Assembly (NCBI GenBank): GCA_916613615.1
Contig: OU744721.1
Location: forward strand, 82,341,060-82,405,059
DNA from: Steromphala cineraria
Lineage: Eukaryota; Mollusca; Gastropoda; Trochida; Trochidae
Direction of reading: 5' to 3'
DNA length: 64,000 nt
The translations under genes were made by a program, and so were the position numbers. Below, piece after piece: positions 1 through 9,680 of the stretch (positions are counted from its first letter, which is position 1; every line of letters begins with the position of its first letter). The notes beneath the pieces are model-generated. The model did no database searches. It was not told the origin of the DNA and was given only the letters and a program-made list of their open reading frames with translations.

Positions 1-216
1 ACATCGAGTGAGGTGAAGTGAGAAAAGGAGAATAATTCTGATGGCAGTTTGTGAGTTGAGATGACATAGAGGGATTTTTGGGGAGAGATTCTTTGTGAAT
101 GTGTTGGTGTTATTTTGAAATTAGATGCGTTTGATGATATACAAATGTGTGAAATAAAAGTTTGGACTGAATGTTACAAGAACAATGCAATGAAGAAATA
201 GGAGAGGAAAAAGTGA

Positions 217-324
217 ATGCCTACAGCACCCGGTGTTCCCAGGCGGTCACCCATCCAAGTACTATCCGGGCCCGACGTTGCTTAACTTCGATGATCGGAC
301 GAGAACCGGTGTTTTCAACGTGGT
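217..324 (-). pseudogene. 5S rRNA pseudogene 5S-0, lacking its 5' end
   Basis: Matches 5S RNA from about nucleotide 13 to the 3' end. Nucleotides 1-12, which form the 5' strand of helix I, are replaced by H1 coding sequence, and the upstream TATA-like element is gone. It also has C46 changed to U (CTTCGATGATC on the + strand where other copies read CTTCGGTGATC), a change not seen in the other copies. The A and C boxes remain, so binding of TFIIIA is possible, but a normal 5S RNA cannot be made. Confidence 0.9.
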
Positions 325-419
325 GAAAACCCAGAAAGAAAGCAAAGACTGCTGCCGCCAAGCCCAAGAAGGTGAAAACCCCAAAGAAGAAGGCCGCCGC
401 CAAGCCAAAGAAGGCATAA
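322..419 (+). pseudogene. Histone H1 tail fragment fused to 5S-0
   Basis: Starts at GGTGAAAACC, equivalent to codon 160 of H1, and runs to the normal stop. It carries the same one-base insertion (ACCCAGAAAG instead of ACCCCAAAG) as H1-1, so this remnant and unit 1 descend from the same frameshifted copy. The 3-base overlap GGT between the 5S and H1 sequences at the join fits microhomology-mediated joining. A complete histone stem-loop follows at 455-470. Confidence 0.9.
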
Positions 420-2610
420 GTTGCTGGACATCTCCCACACTTTTGTGGTTAAAAGGCCCTTTTCAGGGCCATACAAATATCAAAAAAGAAATTTTTTACA
501 ATGCACGATTTCAGTCCGTTTGAGGGAAGATAATAGAGCAAACAAAATAAAGATATCAAGATCATCATCCCCTCAACCCACCCCACCCCAGCTCAAACCC
601 CTTACCCCTCAGTCTCACGTCATTCTCCTTAGCTTAAGCCCACTCCCCCGTCTACTCACCATCCCCTCCCTTCTCATCAATCAACGGATCCTGCTAGAAT
701 AATTTGGTCACTTTGAAAATCACAAAATACATGATTCAGTCCATGTGTAATTATTTTGATTGAAAATATGAATTATTCACATTCTTGCATACGGTCACCT
801 AAGCAATCAATCTCTCCCGAAACCCCTTCTTTTATAATCTACTTCACAGAAAACACTAAACATTTTAAGTAGATGTTCAATATGATAATATTTTCAAAAC
901 ACCAATTAAATCAATAAACCCCGTCATTAGATAAGTAAACACCTTTAAATACACTGTATTGATTGTAGGTAGAAATTATATGATATCCGATTCCTTGTCA
1001 CTAACGATGTGTTTTCACTCAACAATTAGCATGTTCCCGACTGCCATCAAGGCTTGAGGAGTTACTTGCCCTTATCAAAGCACAGCTATAACCAACTCGT
1101 CAGAGGGGGAGATGTGTTCATGTAATCATATATTTGAACTATTCGACTTTTGAGTAGAGTGAACATGTTACAGATGATAGATTATGTAAGTGAAGAGTTT
1201 GTTCACTAGACAAAGAAAATAATTGACCAGAAGGGGAAAGTTAGGCTACATATAGCTGTGCCTGTGACACGCGATCGCTACAACCATTGTTTATAGTTTT
1301 CAACGGCATTTTCATTCCCCACTCATTTGATAAGGCAAGGACTTCTCCAGCAAATTTGAAAATATTCATTCTTTTTAAAACCATAGCCTTATATCACGAC
1401 TAGACGGTGAATACCGTGAGATGACGCCTGTGGGAAATAGATCCACTCGGCAGCGCTGTGTATGAGCCACGTGAGGACAGATTCAACAACACAAAACAAA
1501 TGTGCAGGTCGCTCCCCGTGATTTTAATTTTTCCATATTTTCTTTACCTTTCACGTTCGCCATATTGTATGTCCCCTGAGTATAATTCAAACCTGATGTT
1601 CGGGGAGTATATTTTATATACAGGTTACCCCCATCATGGGAGACACCGGTAGATACGACCTCGTGCTTACAGTGTGAGACTGGGAGGGGGTATAGGCCTA
1701 TAGATGCTCGGACGTGTTATTTCTTTATCGTTTTGAAATAAATAAAATACGCCACTCAGTAAACAATATAATGACACACATATTTTTTTACATTTCCACT
1801 CGGAAAACACACAAATAAAAAAGCTCAGAATGTTATGTGTCCAGTGTATACCCAGGCCCGAATCCCACCGATCCTAGTGTAGACAGACAGAGAGCATCAG
1901 CGTTTTTTCTTTCTCTCCAAACACGGGCCATGAGTTACAAATTAAACTTTTTTCTTAACATAAAGCAAAAACACTAAACAGGAGTTACTTTAACTCGGGT
2001 GTGTAGTATTATCGATGTGATTAGGACGTTATACTGCTCAAGAAATATACATGCATGTAGAGGCCCGAGTCTGTAATGGCGACTGCCGAGTGAGACGTGT
2101 TTCATTGTCTGTGTTTGAAGAGTTATAAACGTCATAATATCCACAAAATTACCCATCTTGGCACATTATTTTATGCATTAATGTTTTGGCGACAATTTGC
2201 AAGGATTTTATAAGTTGAAAATTGATGCGCGTTGTTGTAGATGGCATTTGAAACTTAAGAATGGTGATTTCATAAGTGAGTGGTCTCGTCTGTTTTAATC
2301 ACAAAATATTTATTTTCTTTCAAAGGTAATATTATCTGGTATGGATGTGTAGGTAAATGATTTTTCTATCCATCACAATAGACATATTGCTTGTAAAGCG
2401 TCGCTAAAGAGCGCAAAGCAACTTTTAAGTACATTAGAAAACACACACAAATGCACACTCTCATATCTGACTGGAGAGGGGTAGGTGGCTTTCTTCGACG
2501 TCCGCACTCAGGCCTCTAAGCAGCGCACGGCTGACCAGCGGTCATTCGCTCGCTGTAGCTCACACTCGCAAGTTGACTCCCGCTGTCTCCTGACTCTACA
2601 CAAGACGACC

Positions 2611-3288
2611 ATGGCCGATACTGCTGCTCCCGCACCCGTGAAGACCCCCAAAAGGAAGACTGTCTCCAAACCCAAGAAGGTGGCATCCCATCCAACCTAC
2701 CTCGAGATGGTACAGAAAGCTGTTGCCGCATTGAAGGAGAGGGGCGGCTCTTCACGTCAGGCTCTTCTCAAGTACATCATGAGCAACTACAAAGTTGGTG
2801 AAAACTCAACTGCTATCAACGCCCGTCTCAAGACTGCCCTGAGAAATGGAGTGAAGAACGGCGCCTTGAAACAGTCTAAGGGAACTGGTGCTGCTGGCTC
2901 CTTCCGCTTGGGTGAGGTGAAGAAAGCTGACAAACCAAAGAAAGCTAAGGCCGCTGCTAAGCCAAAGAAAGCAGCAAAGTCACCTAAGAAAGTGAAGGAG
3001 CCCACCGCCGCCAAGAAACCCAAGACTGCTGCCAAGAAAGCTGCCAAGTCTCCAAAGAAGGTGAAGGCTGCCGCCAAGCCCAAGAAGGTGAAAACCCAGA
3101 AAGAAAGCAAAGACTGCTGCCGCCAAGCCCAAGAAGGTGAAAACCCCAAAGAAGAAGGCCGCCGCCAAGCCAAAGAAGGCATAAGTTGCTGGACATCTCC
3201 CACACTTTTGTGGTTAAAAGGCCCTTTTCAGGGCCATACAAATATCAAAAAAGAAATTTTTTACAATGCACGATTTCAGTCCGTTTGA
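2611..3288 (+). pseudogene. H1: Histone H1-1, frameshifted in the C-terminal tail
   Basis: The first 162 codons match the intact H1 except K15R and K130E. At codon 163 (3097) the run reads ACCCAG-AAAGAAAG with one extra base, which shifts the frame. The last 28 residues of H1 are lost and 63 unrelated residues, including several Cys, follow up to a TGA at 3286-3288. The original stop (3182-3184) is out of frame. The new stop lies about 50 bp past the stem-loop at 3220-3235, hence beyond the usual cleavage site, so a normally processed mRNA would have no stop codon. The winged-helix domain is intact. Read-through use of the AATAAA at 3311-3316 would keep the stop. Confidence 0.85.
3220..3235 (+). 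terminator. Histone 3' stem-loop of H1-1
   Basis: Intact 6-bp stem and 4-base loop, but in this copy it lies inside the shifted reading frame, so a translating ribosome would have to pass through the SLBP site. Confidence 0.9.
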
Positions 3289-4278
3289 GGGAAGATAATA
3301 GAGCAAACAAAATAAAGATATCAAGATCATCATCCCCTCAACCCACCCCACCCCAGCTCAAACCCCTTACCCCTCAGTCTCACGTCATTCTCCTTAGCTT
3401 AAGCCCACTCCCCCGTCTACTCACCATCCCCTCCCTTCTCATCAATCAACGGATCCTGCTAGAATAATTTGGTCACTTTGAAAATCACAAAATACATGAT
3501 TCAGTCCATGTGTAATTATTTTGATTGAAAATATGAATTATTCACATTCTTGCATACGGTCACCTAAGCAATCAATCTCTCCCGAAACCCCTTCTTTTAT
3601 AATCTACTTCACAGAAAACACTAAACATTTTAAGTAGATGTTCAATATGATAATATTTTCAAAACACCAATTAAATCAATAAACCCCGTCATTAGATAAG
3701 TAAACACCTTTAAATACACTGTATTGATTGTAGGTAGAAATTATATGATATCCGATTCCTTGTCACTAACGATGTGTTTTCACTCAACAATTAGCATGTT
3801 CCCGACTGCCATCAAGGCTTGAGGAGTTACTTGCCCTTATCAAAGCACAGCTATAACCAACTCGTCAGAGGGGGAGATGTGTTCATGTAATCATATATTT
3901 TAACTATTCGACTTTTGAGTAGAGTGAACATGTTACAGATGATAGATTATGTAAGTGAAGAGTTTGTTCACTAGACAAAGAAAATAATTGACCATTAATA
4001 ATGCCTACATTTTGATGAGATAGTTTGTTATGACAATAAATGAAAAGCTGTTAACTGATTTAAGTATGGGAACATCGAGTGAGGTGAAGTGAGAAAAGGA
4101 GAATAATTCTGATGGCAGTTTGTGAGTTGAGATGACATAGAGGGATTTTTGGGGAGAGATTCTTTGTGAATGTGTTGGTGTTATTTTGAAATTAGATGCG
4201 TTTGATGATATACAAATGTGTGAAATAAAAGTTTGGACTGAATGTTACAAGAACAATGCAATGAAGAAATAGGAGAGG

Positions 4279-4283
4279 AAAAA
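4279..4283 (-). terminator. Pol III T5 terminator of 5S-1
   Basis: AAAAA on the + strand is TTTTT in the transcript, 4-9 nt past the 5S 3' end. It is present in every full-length copy except 5S-13, and is extended to T6 in 5S-19. Confidence 0.85.
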
Positions 4284-4287
4284 GTGA

Positions 4288-4407
4288 ATGCCTACAGCAC
4301 CCGGTGTTCCCAGGCGGTCACCCATCCAAGTACTATCCGGGCCCGACGTTGCTTAACTTCGGTGATCGGACGAGAACCGGTGTTTTCAACGTGGTATGGC
4401 CGTAGGC
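4288..4407 (-). rRNA. 5S: 5S ribosomal RNA (5S-1, reference copy)
   Basis: Structural RNA of the large ribosomal subunit, transcribed by Pol III in the nucleus. On the - strand it begins GCCTACGGCC and ends GCTGTAGGC-ATT. These ends pair as helix I, giving 118-120 nt, the usual animal 5S length. Internal promoter parts are visible: A box AAGTTAAGCAACGTCGGG (nt 49-66), intermediate element CCCGGA (67-72) and C box TTGGATGGGTGACCGCCTGG (79-98), the binding region of TFIIIA. A T5 run (4279-4283) just past the 3' end is the Pol III terminator. The 3' boundary is uncertain by about 2 nt. The gene converges on H1-1 and diverges from H1-2. Confidence 0.97.
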
Positions 4408-5622
4408 AGAGGAGAAGGGGAAAGTTAGGCTACATATAGCTGTGCCTGTGACACGCGATCGCTACAACCATTGTTTATAGTTTTCAACGGCATTTTCATT
4501 CCCCGCTCATTTGATAAGGCAAGGACTTCTCCAGCAAATTTGAAAATATTCATTCTTTTTAAAACCATAGCCTTATATCACGACTAGACGGTGAATACCG
4601 TGAGATGACGCCTGTGGGAAATAGATCCACTCGGCAGCGCTGTGTATGAGCCACGTGAGGACAGATTCAACAACACAAAACAAATGTGCAGGTCGCTCCC
4701 CGTGATTTTAATTTTTCCATATTTTCTTTACCTTTCACGTTCGCCATATTGTATGTCCCCTGAGTATAATTCAAACCTGATGTTCGGGGAGTATATTTTA
4801 TATACAGGTTACCCCCATCATGGGAGACACCGGTAGATACGACCTCGTGCTTACAGTGTGAGACTGGGAGGGGGTATAGGCCTATAGATGCTCGGACGTG
4901 TTATTTCTTTATCGTTTTGAAATAAATAAAATACGCCACTCAGTAAACAATATAATGACACACATATTTTTTTACATTTCCACTCGGAAAACACACAAAT
5001 AAAAAAGCTCAGAATGTTATGTGTCCAGTGTATACCCAGGCCCGAATCCCACCGATCCTAGTGTAGACAGACAGAGAGCATCAGCGTTTTTTCTTTCTCT
5101 CCAAACACGGGCCATGAGTTACAAATTAAACTTTTTTCTTAACATAAAGCAAAAACACTAAACAGGAGTTACTTTAACTCGGGTGTGTAGTATTATCGAT
5201 GTGATTAGGACGTTATACTGCTCAAGAAATATACATGCATGTAGAGGCCCGAGTCTGTAATGGCGACTGCCGAGTGAGACGTGTTTCATTGTCTGTGTTT
5301 GAAGAGTTATAAACGTCATAATATCCACAAAATTACCCATCTTGGCACATTATTTTATGCATTAATGTTTTGGCGACAATTTGCAAGGATTTTATAAGTT
5401 GAAAATTGATGCGCGTTGTTGTAGATGGCATTTGAAACTTAAGAATGGTGATTTCATAAGTGAGTGGTCTCGTCTGTTTTAATCACAAAATATTTATTTT
5501 CTTTCAAAGGTAATATTATCTGGTATGGATGTGTAGGTAAATGATTTTTCTATCCATCACAATAGACATATTGCTTGTAAAGCGTCGCTAAAGAGCGCAA
5601 AGCAACTTTTAAGTACATTAGA
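4408..5622. other. Divergent intergenic spacer (reference copy)
   Basis: AT-rich DNA between the 5' end of a 5S gene and the H1 promoter, with no convincing gene. It holds GCGATCGC (4455-4462), a small hairpin ACGGT-GAAT-ACCGT (4588-4601), an E-box CACGTG (4652-4657), a 12-bp palindrome TATAGGCCTATA (4875-4886), and a second one TACATGCATGTA (5232-5243) nested between ACTCGGG (5177-5183) and CCCGAGT (5248-5254). CACTCGGCAG (4628-4637) has its exact inverted copy at 5267-5276. The short open frames here start at GTG or are fixed only because the whole unit is homogenised. Confidence 0.75.
4431..4439 (-). promoter_or_regulatory. TATA-like element upstream of 5S-1
   Basis: CTATATGTA on the - strand, 24-32 bp before the 5S start. 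TATA-like upstream elements near this distance assist Pol III initiation at 5S genes of several invertebrates and fungi. It is present at the same distance in all full-length units. The role is inferred from position only. Confidence 0.55.
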
Positions 5623-5629
5623 AAACACA
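5623..5629 (+). promoter_or_regulatory. H1 box (AAACACA) of the H1 promoter
   Basis: AAACACA is the known H1-specific promoter element, normally about 100 bp upstream of the start site of replication-dependent H1 genes. Here it sits 105 bp before the predicted cap site and 172 bp before the ATG, at the same place in every unit. A G-rich GGAGAGGGGT element follows at 5658-5667. Confidence 0.8.
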
Positions 5630-5697
5630 CACAAATGCACACTCTCATATCTGACTGGAGAGGGGTAGGTGGCTTTCTTCGACGTCCGCACTCAGGC

Positions 5698-5732
5698 CTC
5701 TAAGCAGCGCACGGCTGACCAGCGGTCATTCG
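5698..5732 (+). promoter_or_regulatory. H1 core promoter and predicted cap site
   Basis: GTCATTCG (5725-5732) fits the histone cap consensus YCATTCR, with transcription predicted from A5728 and a 67-nt leader. A clean TATA box is absent; CTCTAAGC at 5698-5705 is at the right distance (-30 to -23) but is a poor match. The leader sequence has no stop in the H1 frame, so an open frame extends 42 codons upstream of the ATG, to a GTG. Confidence 0.6.
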
Positions 5733-5794
5733 CTCGCTGTAGCTCACACTCGCAAGTTGACTCCCGCTGTCTCCTGACTCTACACAAGACGACC

Positions 5795-6367
5795 ATGGCC
5801 GATACTGCTGCTCCCGCACCCGTGAAGACCCCCAAAAAGAAGACTGTCTCCAAACCCAAGAAGGTGGCATCCCATCCAACCTACCTCGAGATGGTACAGA
5901 AAGCTGTTGCCGCATTGAAGGAGAGGGGCGGCTCTTCACGTCAGGCTCTTCTCAAGTACATCATGAGCAACTACAAAGTTGGTGAAAACTCAACTGCTAT
6001 CAACGCCCGTCTCAAGACTGCCCTGAGAAATGGAGTGAAGAACGGCGCCTTGAAACAGTCTAAGGGAACTGGTGCTGCTGGCTCCTTCCGCTTGGGTGAG
6101 GTGAAGAAAGCTGACAAACCAAAGAAAGCTAAGGCCGCTGCTAAGCCAAAGAAAGCAGCAAAGTCACCTAAGAAAGTGAAGAAGCCCACCGCCGCCAAGA
6201 AACCCAAGACTGCTGCCAAGAAAGCTGCCAAGTCTCCAAAGAAGGTGAAGGCTGCCGCCAAGCCCAAGAAGGTGAAAACCCCAAAGAAAGCAAAGACTGC
6301 TGCCGCCAAGCCCAAGAAGGTGAAAACCCCAAAGAAGAAGGCCGCCGCCAAGCCAAAGAAGGCATAA
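5795..6367 (+). CDS. H1: Linker histone H1 (H1-2, reference copy)
   Basis: Binds linker DNA at the nucleosome entry/exit point and compacts chromatin. The protein has 190 residues: a short basic N-tail (1-26) with TPKK at 12; a winged-helix H15 globular domain (about 27-101) from SHPTYLEMV through [17 protein letters not shown] to GAAGSFRLG; and a Lys/Ala/Pro tail (102-190) with SPKK at 124 and 147, TPKK at 162 and 178, and repeated AKPKK, which are DNA-binding and cyclin-dependent kinase type motifs. It is intronless. The ATG at 5795 was chosen over an upstream in-frame GTG because it has a strong Kozak context (GACCATGG) and gives the usual MADTAAP start. It is shorter than vertebrate H1 (about 210-225) but normal for bivalves. 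The H1 box, cap site, stem-loop and lack of introns suggest S-phase, replication-dependent expression. Confidence 0.97.
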   Translation: MADTAAPAPVKTPKKKTVSKPKKVASHPTYLEMVQKAVAALKERGGSSRQALLKYIMSNYKVGENSTAINARLKTALRNGVKNGALKQSKGTGAAGSFRLGEVKKADKPKKAKAAAKPKKAAKSPKKVKKPTAAKKPKTAAKKAAKSPKKVKAAAKPKKVKTPKKAKTAAAKPKKVKTPKKKAAAKPKKA

Positions 6368-6402
6368 GTTGCTGGACATCTCCCACACTTTTGTGGTTAA
6401 AA

Positions 6403-6418
6403 GGCCCTTTTCAGGGCC
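6403..6418 (+). terminator. Histone mRNA 3' stem-loop of H1-2 (reference)
   Basis: GGCCCT-TTTC-AGGGCC, preceded by AAAA, matches the canonical SLBP-binding stem-loop of replication-dependent histone mRNAs. It starts 36 nt after the stop codon, as in every other copy. Cleavage is expected about 5 nt past it. Confidence 0.95.
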
Positions 6419-6428
6419 ATACAAATAT

Positions 6429-6439
6429 CAAAAAAGAAA
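6429..6439 (+). promoter_or_regulatory. Histone downstream element (HDE)
   Basis: CAAAAAAGAAA, about 10 nt after the stem-loop, is the purine-rich element that pairs with U7 snRNA during histone pre-mRNA cleavage. It is a recognisable but degenerate match to CAAGAAAGA. Subtype B reads CAAAAAAGAAAA. Confidence 0.65.
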
Positions 6440-6507
6440 TTTTTTACAATGCACGATTTCAGTCCGTTTGAGGGAAGATAATAGAGCAAACAAAAAAAAG
6501 ATTTCAA

Positions 6508-6634
6508 GATCATCATCCCCTCAACCCACCCCACCCCAGCTCAAACCCCTTACCCCTCAGTCTCACGTCATTCTCCTTAGCTTAAGCCCACTCCCCCGTC
6601 TACTCACCATCCCCTCCCTTCTCATCAATCAACG
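6508..6634. other. C-rich tract in the convergent spacer, with a G4 motif on the - strand
   Basis: About 125 bp rich in C on the + strand, 140 bp past the H1 stop. At 6517-6537 the - strand has four G runs (GGGG, GGGG, GGG, GGGG) separated by loops of 1, 1 and 4 bases, which fits a G-quadruplex motif. More G runs follow. The tract is kept in every unit and lies between the convergent H1 and 5S genes. Confidence 0.65.
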
Positions 6635-7470
6635 GATCCTGCTAGAATAATTTGGTCACTTTGAAAATCACAAAATACATGATTCAGTCCATGTGTAATT
6701 ATTTTGATTGAAAATATGAATTATTCACATTCTTGCATACGGTCACCTAAGCAATCAATCTCTCCCGAAACCCCTTCTTTTATAATCTACTTCACAGAAA
6801 ACACTAAACATTCTAAGTAGATGTTCAATATGATAATATTTTCAAAACACCAATTAAATCAATAAACCCCGTCATTAGATAAGTAAACACCTTTAAATAC
6901 ACTGTATTGATTGTAGGTAGAAATTATATGATATCCGATTCCTTGTCACTAACGATGTGTTTTCACTCAACAATTAGCATGTTCCCGACTGCCATCAAGG
7001 CTTGAGGAGTTACTTGCCCTTATCAAAGCACAGCTATAACCAACTCGTCAGAGGGGGAGATGTGTTCATGTAATCATATATTTTAACTATTCGACTTTTG
7101 AGTAGAGTGAACATGTTACAGATGATAGATTATGTAAGTGAAGAGTTTGTTCACTAGACAAAGAAAAGAATTGACCATTAATAATGCCTACATTTTGATG
7201 AGATAGTTTGTTATGACAATAAATGAAAAGCTGTTAACTGATTTAAGTATGGGAACATCGAGTGAGGTGAAGTGAGAAAAGGAGAATAATTCTGATGGCA
7301 GTTTGTGAGTTGAGATGACATAGAGGGATTTTTGGGGAGAGATTCTTTGTGAATGTGTTGGTGTTATTTTGAAATTAGATGCGTTTGATGATATACAAAT
7401 GTGTGAAATAAAAGTTTGGACTGAATGTTACAAGAACAATGCAATGAAGAAATAGGAGAGGAAAAAGTGA

Positions 7471-7590
7471 ATGCCTACAGCACCCGGTGTTCCCAGGCGG
7501 TCACCCATCCAAGTACTATCCGGGCCCGACGTTGCTTAACTTCGGTGATCGGACGAGAACCGGTGTTTTCAACGTGGTATGGCCGTAGGC
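7471..7590 (-). rRNA. 5S: 5S ribosomal RNA (5S-2)
   Basis: Full-length, with the same sequence as 5S-1, T5 terminator and TATA-like element present. Confidence 0.97.
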
Positions 7591-8975
7591 AGAGGAGAAG
7601 GGGAAAGTTAGGCTACATATAGCTGTGCCTGTGACACGCGATCGCTACAACCATTGTTTATAGTTTTCAACGGCATTTTCATTCCCCGCTCATTTGATAA
7701 GGCAAGGACTTCTCCAGCAAATTTGAAAATATTCATTCTTTTTAAAACCATAGCCTTATATCACGACTAGACGGTGAATACCGTGAGATGACGCCTGTGG
7801 GAAATAGATCCACTCGGCAGCGCTGTGTATGAGCCACGTGAGGACAGATTCAACAACACAAAACAAATGTGCAGGTCGCTCCCCGTGATTTTAATTTTTC
7901 CATATTTTCTTTACCTTTCACGTTCGCCATATTGTATGTCCCCTGAGTATAATTCAAACCTGATGTTCGGGGAGTATATTTTATATACAGGTTACCCCCA
8001 TCATGGGAGACACCGGTAGATACGACCTCGTGCTTACAGTGTGAGACTGGGAGGGGGTATAGGCCTATAGATGCTCGGACGTGTTATTTCTTTATCGTTT
8101 TGAAATAAATAAAATACGCCACTCAGTAAACAATATAATGACACACATATTTTTTTACATTTCCACTCGGAAAACACACAAATAAAAAAGCTCAGAATGT
8201 TATGTGTCCAGTGTATACCCAGGCCCGAATCCCACCGATCCTAGTGTAGACAGACAGAGAGCATCAGCGTTTTTTTTCTCTCCAAACACGGGCCATGAGT
8301 TACAAATTAAACTTTTTTCTTAACATAAAGCAAAAACACTAAACAGGAGTTACTTTAACTCGGGTGTGTAGTATTATCGATGTGATTAGGACGTTATACT
8401 GCTCAAGAAATATACATGCATGTAGAGGCCCGAGTCTGTAATGGCGACTGCCGAGTGAGACGTGTTTCATTGTCTGTGTTTGAAGAGTTATAAACGTCAT
8501 AATATCCACAAAATTACCCATCTTAGCACATTATTTTATGCATTAATGTTTTGGCGACAATTTGCAAGGATTTTATAAGTTGAAAATTGATGCGCGTTGT
8601 TGTAGATGGCATTTGAAACTTAAGAATGGTGATTTCATAAGTGAGTGGTCTCGTCTGTTTTAATCACAAAATATTTATTTTCTTTCAAAGGTAATATTAT
8701 CTGGTATGGATGTGTAGGTAAATGATTTTTCTATCCATCACAATAGACATATTGCTTGTAAAGCGTCGCTAAAGAGCGCAAAGCAACTTTTAAGTACATT
8801 AGAAAACACACACAAATGCACACTCTCATATCTGACTGGAGAGGGGTAGGTGGCTTTCTTCGACGTCCGCACTCAGGCCTCTAAGCAGCGCACGGCTGAC
8901 CAGCGGTCATTCGCTCGCTGTAGCTCACACTCGCAAGTTGACTCCCGCTGTCTCCTGACTCTACACAAGACGACC

Positions 8976-9548
8976 ATGGCCGATACTGCTGCTCCCGCAC
9001 CCGTGAAGACCCCCAAAAAGAAGACTGTCTCCAAACCCAAGAAGGTGGCATCCCATCCAACCTACCTCGAGATGGTACAGAAAGCTGTTGCCGCATTGAA
9101 GGAGAGGGGCGGCTCTTCACGTCAGGCTCTTCTCAAGTACATCATGAGCAACTACAAAGTTGGTGAAAACTCAACTGCTATCAACGCCCGTCTCAAGACT
9201 GCCCTGAGAAATGGAGTGAAGAACGGCGCCTTGAAACAGTCTAAGGGAACTGGTGCTGCTGGCTCCTTCCGCTTGGGTGAGGTGAAGAAAGCTGACAAAC
9301 CAAAGAAAGCTAAGGCCGCTGCTAAGCCAAAGAAAGCAGCAAAGTCACCTAAGAAAGTGAAGAAGCCCACCGCCGCCAAGAAACCCAAGACTGCTGCCAA
9401 GAAAGCTGCCAAGTCTCCAAAGAAGGTGAAGGCTGCCGCCAAGCCCAAGAAGGTGAAAACCCCAAAGAAAGCAAAGACTGCTGCCGCCAAGCCCAAGAAG
9501 GTGAAAACCCCAAAGAAGAAGGCCGCCGCCAAGCCAAAGAAGGCATAA
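8976..9548 (+). CDS. H1: Linker histone H1 (H1-3)
   Basis: Protein identical to H1-2, 190 residues. Stem-loop at 9584-9599. An AATAAA lies at 9675-9680, 127 nt past the stop, so both a histone-type and a polyadenylation-type 3' end are possible. Confidence 0.97.
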   Translation: MADTAAPAPVKTPKKKTVSKPKKVASHPTYLEMVQKAVAALKERGGSSRQALLKYIMSNYKVGENSTAINARLKTALRNGVKNGALKQSKGTGAAGSFRLGEVKKADKPKKAKAAAKPKKAAKSPKKVKKPTAAKKPKTAAKKAAKSPKKVKAAAKPKKVKTPKKAKTAAAKPKKVKTPKKKAAAKPKKA

Positions 9549-9674
9549 GTTGCTGGACATCTCCCACACTTTTGTGGTTAAAAGGCCCTTTTCAGGGCCA
9601 TACAAATATCAAAAAAGAAATTTTTTACAATGCACGATTTCAGTCCGTTTGAGGGAAGATAATAGAGCAAACAA

Positions 9675-9680
9675 AATAAA
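9675..9680 (+). terminator. Possible polyadenylation signal after H1-3
   Basis: AATAAA downstream of stem-loop and HDE, kept in all units except unit 2, in both subtypes despite an indel next to it. H1 genes with both kinds of 3' signal are known in bivalves. Use is not provable from sequence. Confidence 0.45.

Larger units (their letters stand above)
1..1229. repeat. Unit 0, remnant unit with two internal deletions
   Basis: Positions 1-218 are the end of a convergent spacer. The 5S gene that follows stops after ACGTGGT and runs directly into the H1 tail at 322-324. By comparison with unit 2 this removes about 1,878 bp (equivalent to 4396-6273): the 5S 5' end, the entire divergent spacer, the H1 promoter and most of H1. 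After a normal H1 3' region the sequence jumps at 1229 to the flank upstream of the next 5S gene, a second loss of about 418 bp (equivalent to 3995-4412) that takes a complete 5S gene and its terminator. Confidence 0.85.
1230..4407. repeat. Unit 1 (subtype A, early branch)
   Basis: Begins at the deletion scar at 1229/1230. The divergent spacer (1230-2610) has no gene. The convergent spacer (3289-4287) is of the standard kind, with the CATTTTAAG variant also seen in unit 0. Confidence 0.85.
6368..7470. other. Convergent intergenic spacer (reference copy)
   Basis: Contains the H1 3' UTR, stem-loop, HDE and C-rich tract, then about 800 bp of AT-rich DNA up to the 5S terminator. No gene was seen in the AT-rich part. 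The one recurring open frame that starts 1 bp after the H1 stop begins at TTG and runs over the stem-loop and C-rich tract, so it was not called. Confidence 0.75.
4408..7590. repeat. Unit 2 (subtype A, reference unit)
   Basis: Complete 3,183 bp unit used as reference for all positions below. Its only oddity is in the convergent spacer, where AATAAA after H1 has become AAAAAA (6494-6499) and GATATCAAG reads GATTTCAAG. Confidence 0.95.

Noticed and set aside
4242..4439. 65-codon + strand open frame across the 5S gene
   Set aside because: It is the antisense of 5S rRNA; no coding evidence and a non-ATG start.
4642..4836. 64-codon open frame in the divergent spacer, present in every unit
   Set aside because: It starts at GTG, has no recognisable domain, and its conservation follows from homogenisation of the whole unit.
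5158..5340. 60-codon - strand open frame in the divergent spacer
   Set aside because: Short, no domain, and substitutions between subtypes (codons for Tyr, His, Phe at one site) look unconstrained.
5669..5794. In-frame open extension of 42 codons upstream of H1 starting at GTG
   Set aside because: It overlaps the predicted core promoter and leader, starts at a non-ATG codon, and the downstream ATG has a strong Kozak context and the usual H1 N-terminus.
5971..6351. 126-codon and other - strand open frames opposite H1
   Set aside because: Shadow frames caused by the Lys/Ala/Pro codon bias of the H1 tail.
6369..6650. 93-codon open frame just after the H1 stop
   Set aside because: It starts at TTG and runs through the histone stem-loop, HDE and C-rich tract; it is lost in subtype B by a 1-bp indel.
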